DNA of 6,289 nt from Candidatus Zhuqueibacterota bacterium 4484_188 (GTDB lineage Bacteria; Calditrichota; Calditrichia; RBG-13-44-9), in NCBI GenBank assembly GCA_002049825.1, contig MVCZ01000175.1, forward strand, positions 1-6,289, in the 5' to 3' direction. The notes under the pieces were generated by a model. The model searched no databases, was not told the DNA's origin, and saw only the letters and a list, made by a program, of their open reading frames with translations. Shown here one piece after another: positions 1 through 6,083 of this stretch; the first letter of the stretch is position 1, and each line of letters starts with the position of its first letter. A program made the translations under genes and the position numbers.

Positions 1-42
1 GCTGATCAGGATACGGGAAAGATTGATAACGATTTTTTTCAT
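1..42 (-). CDS. 5' end of an unidentified gene, possibly YbhN/UPF0104-like membrane protein (partial)
   Basis: An ATG at 42-40 on the minus strand opens a frame that stays open to the window edge and reads MKKIVINLSRILIS. The lysine pair followed by a hydrophobic stretch is consistent with the start of an inner-membrane protein. Short openings of the form 'LKILISLGLL' are typical of the YbhN/UPF0104 (lysylphosphatidylglycerol synthase transmembrane region, flippase-like) family, which often lies near glycosyltransferases; this is a resemblance from memory over only 14 residues. The gene lies about 206 bases downstream of the DUF2723 gene on the same strand. No strong Shine-Dalgarno is visible before the ATG (only TTGAGCT adjacent to it), so even the start is moderately uncertain. 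Everything after codon 14 is outside the window. Confidence 0.4.
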   Translation of the reverse strand, partial: MKKIVINLSRILIS

Positions 43-248
43 AGCTCAATACACATTCAAACTTGCAACTTGTCCATTTTCACCCCGACTTTTTCCCACT
101 GTCCGGAAACAAAAAGGCACAGGTAGCAATTCCCTCGGTTCTTTTAACGGAAAATCGTCCTCATTTCCGCTGAATTCCCCTCCGGCTGCCTGATAGATTC
201 CACACCGGGAATTTCCGGTCAACCGATCGGTTTTATTTTTGTATGACT
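43..248. other. Intergenic stretch with small palindromes
   Basis: A gene-free gap between the DUF2723 stop and the next minus-strand start. A GTG-started frame (252 to 46, minus) overlaps the DUF2723 stop, but its composition does not look like a protein and I do not call it. The stretch holds a perfect 12-bp palindrome AACCGATCGGTT (221-232), an imperfect palindrome ACCGG-GAATTT-CCGGT (204-219) and a 6-bp inverted repeat CGGAAA/TTTCCG (148-153 and 164-169). None is followed by a T-tract on the minus strand, so no minus-strand intrinsic terminator can be claimed. On the plus strand AACCGATCGGTT runs into TTATTTTT, but a 4-bp stem is too weak to call. A short tandem AACTTGCAACTTG lies at 60-72. 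Confidence 0.5.
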
Positions 249-1742
249 TCACTGACGGGATAATCTCTCATTGCCTGGCTTTTCCTCCGGGTGCAACATT
301 TGACGATATTCTTCCAGCCGCTCTTTGGCAACCTTATCATTTGGATTATTTTTCACCCAATCCTCCAGTAGCGCCACAGCTTTGCCGTACTCTTTATTAC
401 TACCGTAAATATCCACCAGATACCCCTTTGCGCGTACGTCCATCGGATTGATCGCTACCAATCTTTCAAAAATTTTCTGTGCCGATTTAAGCGACCTGAA
501 ACGCATTAACAATTCACCAATCGACTGTAGATCCTGCCTGTCGTATTTGGTCATATCCATACTATCCGGATTAGAAACACCCGAATAGATTTCGAACGCT
601 GCCATCCATTGACCGATGGTTTTATTTGTATAGGGAATGACCGATGGTGGCATTACTTCCCGGGATTTTCGCATCAGCTCGGTAACTTTTTTTCTATCCC
701 CGGTGCTTAGATAATAATTGGCTAACTGCACAAAGGCAGAACGATAATTTTGCAACAAAGACATAATGTTTTCATTAAAATAAACCTTTGGGTTATTAAG
801 ATTGCGATACCGGTACCGTTCCATCAGGTTCTTATATAATGTGTCCGGTTCCAACGTCCAGGAGGGTACTGTGGTAATCTTAAATGCCAATCCATCCATC
901 CGTAAGTATTTTTGTAAACCGTCCAGCATATTATCTCGCGAACAGGTCACAGCAAAATACATCGGTTTGCGGAATTTGTTCGTATACAGGGTATTGAGAA
1001 TCATATAGTCCTGAACCCGCAGGTATCGCTTAAATAGCTTGGGGCTTAAATCAAACTTAAGCACTGTTTGTTCAACGGGACGGGCAAATTTAAATGTGTT
1101 CCGATAGATTTCCCGTTCCCGTTTCGCCAGTTCCGGTGGAATATCGATCTCAATGGTTTTCTTCTTCCAGGGAATCGGAGCCAGTTCCTTAATCTGCTTA
1201 TCCGAAAGAGAAATCGGCACTTTGGGCTCTTTATGTTTTAACTGGGATACGTACCAGTTGGTGTTCAGCAAACTCAGATTTGCCACCCGAACGTCTTTTC
1301 GCACATCTTCCACTTCCTGGAGGTACCAAAGAGGAAAAGTATCGTTGTCGCCGTTAGTGTACAAGATACCTTCCTTTTCGCATGATTGCAGCATGTTGTA
1401 GGAATAATCCGAAGCGACATAATTACCGCTGCGATTATGGGAATGATAATTTTTAACCATCACCTGAAGAGGGGAAACCAGGAACAGTATTCCTGCCACG
1501 GAAGCCGGTACCAGCCGACTAACGAAAGATTTTTTGGTTTGAATGACAAACCATTCCAGGATCGCCGCTGCACCGATCCCAATCCAGATGGCATAGGCAA
1601 AGAACGATCCTACGTAGCTGTAATCCCGCTCCCGCGGTTGCGGGTCCGGTTGGTTAAGATACAGGATAATCGCCAGACCAGTCATAAAAAAGAGCACAAA
1701 CACGGCAAAGGCATATTTCCAGTCCCGACGAAAATGGTAGTA
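249..1742 (-). pseudogene. C-terminal part of a broken DUF2723 (TMEM260-like) membrane glycosyltransferase
   Basis: This is the downstream half of the gene begun at 2820, in a different frame. From about position 1742 to the stop at 249-251 it gives about 497 residues. In order there are: a YYHFRRDWKYAF segment; three hydrophobic segments (around VFVLFFMTGLAIILYL, FFAYAIWIGIGAAAILEWFV and ASVAGILFLVSPLQVMV); the family motif NQPDPQPRERDYSYVGSF between the first two; the conserved TNGDNDTFPLWYLQEVEDVR block; and a TPR-like C-terminus (AQKIFERLVAINP and AVALLEDWVKNNP repeats). These are characteristic of PF11028 (DUF2723), to which human TMEM260, a protein O-mannosyltransferase, is related; the substrate here is unknown. 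The open frame extends up to 1925, with an ATG there, but the translation upstream of about 1745 is out-of-frame shadow of the N-terminal half. No credible own start or Shine-Dalgarno was found, so this piece is probably not expressed as a proper protein unless frames are joined. Confidence 0.85.
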
Positions 1743-2820
1743 AGCCAAAATAGCGAATATACATTTTTTTAACCTGGTAATTCCAGAAAAAATCCCATAC
1801 GCCATTGTAGCGTTTCCGGTTTGACGATTCTGCCAGAGCCTTCGCCCGATCCAGCGTATGCTCACCATACTGTTCCCGTCGCATATAACTGATAAACTCT
1901 TCAATAGTCTCAGGATCATTCTCATCGATTGACGGATCCAGATTGGATCGAACGTAAATCATGAGGTAAGTGGAATAGCCCATTATTACCAGCAAAATAC
2001 TGGAGATCAGTAGTGCCAGAAAGTTTTGTTTGTTCTTTACCGCATAGGCTAACAGTACAATCAGCGCGATCAAAAGTAGCAGCAATCCGAAAAACCCTAC
2101 CGATTCGGCGACTTCGGGAATTCCCTGAACCAGTCCGGGATAAACCATGGCAGTAAGTCCCGCACCAACGAGGGTAAAATAAATGAACGTTTTTTGATTC
2201 AAGGGGTATTTCTTAAAATAAATAATCATGAACACCATGGGCAACGCCAGTACATTCAACAAATGCACACCGGTCGCCAGACCAACCAGGTACATTATTA
2301 CCAGCAGGTATTTTTCATTTCCGATTTCCTCGGAACGCTCGCTCCACACCATAATGAGCCACACCACCAGCGAGGTAAACAACATCGATGGCGCATACAC
2401 TTCGGCTTCAACCGCATTGAACCAAAAACTAGTGGTAAAGGCGAAGGTCAGTGCCCCGATTACGCCACCCAGGTGCGGCACATATCGCATAAATCCATTT
2501 CCCGCGTCCTTCAAATATTGTTTGATCATAATAACGATGGTGAGGTATAAGAAAAGCACGGTAAACGCGCTGGAAAAAGTAGAAATGATATTCACCCGTT
2601 TGGCAATATCAGCAAAGATAGGGAGTAGTGTAAAAATGCGTCCTACCAGTAAAAACAGGGGTGCACCCGGCGGGTGCGGAACCGCCAGCTTAAAAGAGCA
2701 GGCAATAAACTCACCGCAATCCCAGAACGAAACTGTTGGAGCAACCGTTGAATAAAAAACTATAAAGCTGAACAGGAAAACAAAACTCCCAAATAATCGG
2801 TTTAGTTTTTTCGCATCCAT
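1654..2820 (-). CDS. N-terminal part of a broken DUF2723 (TMEM260-like) membrane glycosyltransferase, truncated by frameshift
   Basis: The N-terminal half of a GT-C-like multi-pass inner-membrane protein. I choose ATG 2820 (MDAKKLNRLFGSF) because AAGGAG lies at 2837-2832, 11 bases upstream; an in-frame TTG at 2850 is less likely. Residues 10-27 form the first membrane segment, followed by the family signature FWDCGEF (32-38) with its acidic residues, then PHPPGAPLF (48-56), typical of PF11028, and several more hydrophobic segments. The authentic family sequence continues to NYQVKKMYIRYF (about residue 358, position 1747). Relatives then have a W-N-F-x-G-R region and another membrane segment before reaching the HFRRDW region. 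Here the sequence jumps directly to that later point in another frame, so translation reads about 30 unrelated residues and stops at 1654. The gene lies 32 bases after the GT2 stop and is probably co-transcribed with it. It is probably non-functional if the sequence is correct, because the luminal C-terminal domain is lost. Confidence 0.85.
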   Translation of the reverse strand: MDAKKLNRLFGSFVFLFSFIVFYSTVAPTVSFWDCGEFIACSFKLAVPHPPGAPLFLLVGRIFTLLPIFADIAKRVNIISTFSSAFTVLFLYLTIVIMIKQYLKDAGNGFMRYVPHLGGVIGALTFAFTTSFWFNAVEAEVYAPSMLFTSLVVWLIMVWSERSEEIGNEKYLLVIMYLVGLATGVHLLNVLALPMVFMIIYFKKYPLNQKTFIYFTLVGAGLTAMVYPGLVQGIPEVAESVGFFGLLLLLIALIVLLAYAVKNKQNFLALLISSILLVIMGYSTYLMIYVRSNLDPSIDENDPETIEEFISYMRREQYGEHTLDRAKALAESSNRKRYNGVWDFFWNYQVKKMYIRYFGLLPFSSGLEICLCRVCALFYDWSGDYPVS

Positions 2821-2831
2821 TATAAAATCTG

Positions 2832-2837
2832 CTCCTT
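2832..2837 (-). promoter_or_regulatory. Ribosome binding site that fixes the DUF2723 start at 2820
   Basis: Minus-strand AAGGAG followed by an 11-base spacer (ATAAAATCTGC on the plus strand is its neighbourhood) and ATG at 2820. It supports MDAKK rather than the upstream in-frame TTG at 2850, which would place this site inside the coding region. Confidence 0.65.
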
Positions 2838-2852
2838 TTTTACGTGACAATT

Positions 2853-3941
2853 TTAAATATTAACACCCAAAAAGCCTTTTCGTTTCAAATCGGAAAATTT
2901 TTTCCGTCCCCGCACAAAATATTCCCAGACAATGCTTCCCGGATAGATAAATCGGAAAACCTGCCGGTCTCCCGCTATCCTTTGTCGCTGAACCAGCCGG
3001 CGTTTTCGGAAAAGCAGCGGCACATGCAACAGTACCCAAATGTAGGCTTTTAATATGGAAATCGCACTTCGAAGCTTTCCTCGTGCAATTTCCCCGGCAA
3101 ATGCGAGAAAATCCAAAAAAAACCGGGCACACACGACTTTAATTAAATTAACACCGGAGAGATTCTTTACCAACAGGAAAATGTTGTTCCGGTAGTTCCA
3201 GTAAACTTTGCGCGGATCATCTGCCGACATGGTTCCGCCCCCCTTATGCCAGACCAGCGATTCCGAAACATAGCGAATCAGTTTACCCGCCAGGTGAATT
3301 CGCCAGCACAAATCGATTTCTTCCATGTGCAGGATAAAATCTTCATCCAAAAGACCAACTTGTCCCAGAGCGTTTCTGCGCAGAAACAGGCAGGCGCCAC
3401 TCGCCCAGAAAAGATTAATGTCCGCATCATATTGTCCCCGGTCTTCCTCGACGGTAAAAAACAGACGCCCCCGCAGAAACGGGTAGCCGTAACGATCGAT
3501 GAAACCGCCCGCCGCGCCGGCATATTCAAACTGCTCCGGTAATTGTAAATCCAAAATTTTTGGCTGACAGGCAACTACCTCTTCATCGGATAAAAAGGTT
3601 TGTACCACAGGCTCCAGAAACCCCGGGTCGACTTTCACATCGTTGTTGATTAAACACAGGATCTCGCCGCGGGCAACCTTAATGCCTTCGTTATTCCCCC
3701 GCGCGTACATATAATTCTTATCGTTCTGCACAATCTTTACTTCCGGGAAATGCTCGCGGGTAAAAGTAACGCTTTCATCGCTGGAAGCATTATCCACTAA
3801 GATGACCTCAATCGGTTGGTAGCTGACTTTACGCAACGAAGAAAAGAGCATTTTCAAATATTCAAGCCCATTCCAATTCACCGTAATCAGCGATACCAGC
3901 GTATTTGCCTGCGCACCATTTTTCTGTTGGTTTTCTTTCAT
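2853..3941 (-). CDS. GT2-family glycosyltransferase (rhamnosyltransferase/WbbL-like)
   Basis: A complete 362-residue family 2 glycosyltransferase, expected to transfer a sugar from a nucleotide donor onto a glycan acceptor at the cytoplasmic face of the inner membrane. The GT-A fold is easy to follow: SLITVNWNG (17-25) as first strand, VDNASSD (49-55) for nucleotide binding, LINNDV (97-102) with NND in the DXD metal-binding position, FWASGACLFLRR (168-179) in the acceptor region, and HMEEIDLCWR (195-204) carrying the presumed catalytic acid/base in the form usual for Bacteroidota-like members. WHKGGGT (231-237) follows, then a basic and hydrophobic C-terminal region (about 255-315) that probably binds the membrane. 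Length is normal for the family. The ATG has AGGGA directly against it (TTTAGGGAATG), a tight spacing; no better start is seen. It leads the minus-strand set with DUF2723. Donor and acceptor sugars cannot be read from the sequence. Confidence 0.93.
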   Translation of the reverse strand: MKENQQKNGAQANTLVSLITVNWNGLEYLKMLFSSLRKVSYQPIEVILVDNASSDESVTFTREHFPEVKIVQNDKNYMYARGNNEGIKVARGEILCLINNDVKVDPGFLEPVVQTFLSDEEVVACQPKILDLQLPEQFEYAGAAGGFIDRYGYPFLRGRLFFTVEEDRGQYDADINLFWASGACLFLRRNALGQVGLLDEDFILHMEEIDLCWRIHLAGKLIRYVSESLVWHKGGGTMSADDPRKVYWNYRNNIFLLVKNLSGVNLIKVVCARFFLDFLAFAGEIARGKLRSAISILKAYIWVLLHVPLLFRKRRLVQRQRIAGDRQVFRFIYPGSIVWEYFVRGRKKFSDLKRKGFLGVNI

Positions 3942-4184
3942 TCCCTAAATCCGAATTTCCGGTTCGTATCCATATCCTGCATGGAGCGAACTGAGGTAAT
4001 ATTTCTTTTTTGCCAAACAGCACTTCGGGCACGGCAGCAAATTGCTACTCGCAGAAAGATCATCCCGTTGTTTGCGCCGTGCTCAAAAAGGCTCAAATTT
4101 CAGGAAAATTGGGATTTAAATCAAGGAATAATATTTTGGGGAGGAAAGACACCGGAAAATGTCACCAAATAGTTTCAACGAAAG

Positions 4185-4205
4185 GGAGTATTGGAGTGAT
4201 GGAGT
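4185..4205. repeat. Three GGAGT units at 8-base period
   Basis: GGAGT occurs at 4185-4189, 4193-4197 and 4201-4205, exactly 8 bases apart (GGAGTATT, GGAGTGAT, GGAGTTCT). It lies in non-coding DNA and resembles the degenerate short-period intergenic repeats further right in this window. Confidence 0.6.
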
Positions 4206-4271
4206 TCTGTCTGCTTGCCAAAGATAATCGGGCAGGGAATGATGGGGTAATTCGCAGGTGTAGTTAATTGC

Positions 4272-4288
4272 GTAAACTTTTTGTTTAC
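4272..4288. repeat. Inverted repeat GTAAAC-TTTTT-GTTTAC
   Basis: A perfect 6-bp inverted repeat with a 5-base loop, 22 bases beyond the stop codon of the DUF1844-like remnant on the minus strand. It could form a weak hairpin at the 3' end of that transcript, but the stem is AT-rich and no T-tract follows on the minus strand, so I do not call it a terminator. Confidence 0.45.
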
Positions 4289-4309
4289 TCTCTCTATCCC
4301 CCGTTGTTC

Positions 4310-4421
4310 TCAGGAAGATTTTTCTTCGGCTTTTTGCTCCGTCGCAGGTTCTGCTGTTTTCTCCCGGCACTAAGGTAATGAATAATGTTTGGTTTTTCTG
4401 CTCATTGGTTAAATTTTTCAT
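4310..4421 (-). pseudogene. Remnant of a small DUF1844-like gene, middle missing and frame broken
   Basis: On the minus strand GAAAGGGG (4435-4428) precedes two adjacent ATGs; the one at 4421 has a 6-base spacer. It opens MKNLTNEQKNQTLFITLV, which resembles the start of DUF1844 (PF08899) proteins, where a hydrophilic start ending in NxxLFxxLV leads into a helical core with L-G-K/E and N-L-x-x-A motifs. That core is absent. One frame over, positions 4363-4310 read EKTAEPATEQKAEEKSS followed by TGA, a charged Ala/Glu/Lys tail typical of the C-terminus of such small proteins. The two pieces meet between about 4361 and 4372. Joined, they give only about 35 residues, whereas relatives are around 100 or more. 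The uninterrupted first frame continues to 4116 with implausible sequence. The family name is from memory and moderate; a broken small gene is better supported than its identity. Confidence 0.5.
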
Positions 4422-4427
4422 CATTTT

Positions 4428-4435
4428 CCCCTTTC
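4428..4435 (-). promoter_or_regulatory. Strong ribosome binding site before the DUF1844-like remnant
   Basis: GAAAGGGG on the minus strand, 6 bases before ATG 4421 and 3 before ATG 4424. The good spacing favours 4421 and supports that a real gene began here even though its body is now disrupted. Confidence 0.5.
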
Positions 4436-4522
4436 TTTCCTACCGGCTCGGTAAATTTAAAGCACAGAATTCTACGACTTCCCTGCCGGTGATGTTCCCC
4501 GACCCCGGTCGTTCACATCTAA

Positions 4523-4551
4523 ATTTTATATCGTTTCAGAATTGCAAGCAA
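4523..4551 (-). promoter_or_regulatory. Candidate sigma70-type promoter reading towards the DUF1844-like remnant
   Basis: Minus strand TTGCTT (4551-4546), 17-base spacer, TAAAAT (4528-4523). The -10 matches five of six consensus bases; the -35 matches three. It lies about 100 bases upstream of ATG 4421. This is a prediction by eye only. Confidence 0.3.
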
Positions 4552-4570
4552 CCTTTTTTTTGCTTAATTT
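4542..4570 (+). promoter_or_regulatory. Candidate promoter for rlmN
   Basis: TTGCAA (4542-4547), 17-base spacer, TAATTT (4565-4570), 30 bases before the rlmN ATG, so the leader would be very short. The -10 is weak. It overlaps the candidate minus-strand promoter, which would make this a compact divergent promoter. FCB organisms may use different promoter elements. Confidence 0.22.
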
Positions 4571-4600
4571 GACGGCATAACGAAAGGAAACAGCGGCAGA

Positions 4601-5677
4601 ATGATTGATACCGAAAAATTGGCAACTGAACCCAAAGCAGACACTTTTTTAGGGAAAACAGTCCTACGGATTGAAGAAATGTTGCGTCCGTTAGGAGAAC
4701 CCGGCTACCGCGCCGGTCAAATCTACAAATGGATTCATCATTTCAATGCGGACACTTTCGATGAAATGACCAATCTGCCACAATCCCTGCGCGACACATT
4801 GCACGCACGTTTTCAAATCAAAACCCTTCAGCGCGCGCAGGTGGAGATGTCCGCCGATGGAACGGAAAAATATTTGTGGCGGCTTCCCGATAACCGGCAT
4901 ATCGAGAGTGTGCTGATTACCGAAGCGCGGCGAAACACCGTTTGTATTTCCTCCCAGGTGGGCTGCTCCCTGGGATGTGAATTTTGCGCTACCGGTCAAA
5001 TGGGGTTTATCCGCAACCTGACCAGCGGCGAAATCGTTGAGCAGGTACTGCAGATTAGAAAACTAACCAAACACCCGATAACCAATATTGTATTCATGGG
5101 AATGGGCGAACCGTTTTTAAACTACCACCGCGCCGTCCAGGCAAGCCGTATTCTTTCCGACCCGGAGGGGTTGGCGATTTCCGCCAAAAAAATAACCTTC
5201 TCCACCAGTGGCGTGGTACCGAAAATCTACCAGTTTACCGACGAAGCCCAGCCTTTTAAGCTGGCGATTTCGCTTCACGCGGCAAACCAACCCCTGCGGG
5301 AAAGAATAATGCCCATCGCCCGCAAATTTCCCCTAAATCAACTGATGGAAAGCGTACGATACTACATGCGCGCCAAAAGGCAGAACCGGGTAACCTTTGA
5401 GTATATTCTTCTGCACGGAATCAACGATTCGCTGGCAAACATGAAGCAACTAATCAGCCTGCTTTCCCCCATTCGCTGCAAACTGAACCTGATTCCCTGC
5501 AACCAGAATAATCTCGGTTTCAGCGCACCGCCCCCGGAACACCTGGACAAAATCCGTGAAGTCATCATGAAAGCGGATTTCCCGGTGACCATTCGAAAAA
5601 ATCGCGGCGAAGATATTACCGCTGCCTGCGGACAATTAGCTGTCGAGGTGAGCGAAAAGGTGATTTTTATGAAATGA
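4601..5677 (+). CDS. rlmN: RlmN, dual-specificity 23S rRNA A2503 / tRNA A37 C2-methyltransferase (radical SAM)
   Basis: A complete 358-residue radical SAM enzyme that methylates C2 of adenosine 2503 in 23S rRNA and, in characterised RlmN such as that of E. coli, A37 of some tRNAs. The N-terminal RNA-binding region (about 20-95) contains GEPGYRAGQIYKWIH (32-46). The radical SAM core has the CX3CX2C cluster cysteines C122, C126 and C129 in VGCSLGCEFCATG, then GMGEP (167-171), STSGVVP (201-207) and SLHA (224-227). The cysteine pair for the methyl-transfer mechanism is present: C115 (TVCISSQ, equivalent to E. coli C118) and C343 (ITAACGQL, equivalent to C355), with RKNRGEDI just before it. Length is normal. 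Cfr-type resistance enzymes are close relatives, but the sequence pattern and housekeeping context favour RlmN. AAAGGA at 4583-4588 is 12 bases before the ATG. It is transcribed divergently from the glycosyltransferase side and appears monocistronic. Confidence 0.97.
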   Translation: MIDTEKLATEPKADTFLGKTVLRIEEMLRPLGEPGYRAGQIYKWIHHFNADTFDEMTNLPQSLRDTLHARFQIKTLQRAQVEMSADGTEKYLWRLPDNRHIESVLITEARRNTVCISSQVGCSLGCEFCATGQMGFIRNLTSGEIVEQVLQIRKLTKHPITNIVFMGMGEPFLNYHRAVQASRILSDPEGLAISAKKITFSTSGVVPKIYQFTDEAQPFKLAISLHAANQPLRERIMPIARKFPLNQLMESVRYYMRAKRQNRVTFEYILLHGINDSLANMKQLISLLSPIRCKLNLIPCNQNNLGFSAPPPEHLDKIREVIMKADFPVTIRKNRGEDITAACGQLAVEVSEKVIFMK

Positions 5678-5867
5678 AAATCCCGGGTGCTCCGACAAAG
5701 CATGAAATATTTTTAATTGCCACCGATTTCACAGATTGTCACTGAGGAAAAATGGTTTCAGAGCAAAAAGAATGATATATCATCCGTTGCTACTCAGGAC
5801 GAACCGATTTTTCCCGCGAAACACACTAAAAGGTAAAAAAGATAAATTTTGTTTATTTTTAAACGAA

Positions 5868-5883
5868 TCGTCTCTATCGTCTC
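5868..5883. repeat. TCGTCTC pair at 9-base period
   Basis: TCGTCTC at 5868-5874 and 5877-5883, separated by TA. One of several short tandem phrases in this gap. Confidence 0.45.
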
Positions 5884-5955
5884 CTCATTTGTTTTCAACT
5901 GAAAAATCTTATTTCATCAGATTGTTAAGAATATGAAAGACTATTTTTGATTTTT

Positions 5956-5979
5956 TTCGTGTGGTTCGTGTATTTCGTG
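5956..5979. repeat. TTCGTG triplet at 9-base period
   Basis: TTCGTG occurs at 5956-5961, 5965-5970 and 5974-5979, exactly 9 bases apart. A degenerate opposite-orientation phrase (GCGAAACACACTAAA) lies at 5815-5829, so the two could pair partly as a distant inverted repeat. Confidence 0.6.
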
Positions 5980-6014
5980 GGCCCAGCAAATTCTCAATTC
6001 CTGATCATCGGTGA

Positions 6015-6031
6015 GAATCAGCGTGAATCAG
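6015..6031. repeat. GAATCAG pair at 10-base period
   Basis: GAATCAG at 6015-6021 and 6025-6031, with a weaker related unit (GATCATCGG) just before, so the period of about 10 bases extends over roughly 6003-6034. Non-coding. Confidence 0.5.
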
Positions 6032-6083
6032 AGGCTAAAAAAGAGGGAGAGACATTCCGATTTGGCGGAAAGCGGTTTGCCAC

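Larger units (their letters stand above)
3942..4309. other. Non-coding stretch between the GT2 gene and the DUF1844-like remnant
   Basis: No credible gene was found on either strand; the open frames that cross it have non-protein-like composition and no supported starts. It should contain the promoter of the minus-strand GT2/DUF2723 unit, but no convincing -35/-10 pair is visible before 3941. It holds a short-period repeat (4185-4205) and an AT-rich inverted repeat (4272-4288), listed separately. Confidence 0.55.
5678..6083. other. Non-coding stretch between rlmN and the GGDEF gene, patchwork of short-period repeats
   Basis: The two flanking genes converge here. No gene is supported on either strand, and I see no GC-rich hairpin plus T-tract terminator for either gene. 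From 5717 on, it is largely a mosaic of phrases with internal period of roughly 9-10 bases: ATTGCCACCGATTTCACAGA (5717-5736), CCGCGAAACACACTAAAAGG (5813-5832), a TCGTCTC pair, a TTCGTG triplet and a GAATCAG pair. Similar phrases are common between genes in many environmental bacterial genomes; that statement is from general familiarity. Confidence 0.6.

Noticed and set aside
209..219. 11-base word GAATTTCCGGT shared with 3953-3963 as a common operator
   Set aside because: A few exact 11-base repeats are expected by chance in a window this long, and the surrounding bases do not match.
221..240. AACCGATCGGTT followed by TTATTTTT as an intrinsic terminator
   Set aside because: It points along the plus strand, where no gene ends, and a hairpin would have only about four pairs.
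46..252. 68-codon GTG-started frame overlapping the DUF2723 stop
   Set aside because: No plausible ribosome site, composition unlike a protein and no recognisable motif.
1764..1770. Run of seven A (minus strand) in the DUF2723 gene as a slippage site explaining the frame change
   Set aside because: The family sequence KKMYIRYF continues correctly in the original frame after the run, so the break is further downstream. A slip would also not restore the missing segment.
3278..3574. Open frames on both strands inside the GT2 gene
   Set aside because: They are other-frame shadows of a well-supported glycosyltransferase with all motifs in its own frame.
4601..5677. Cfr-type antibiotic resistance methyltransferase instead of RlmN
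   Set aside because: Cfr and RlmN share the cluster and both cysteines, but the overall sequence pattern and the chromosomal context without mobile elements fit RlmN.
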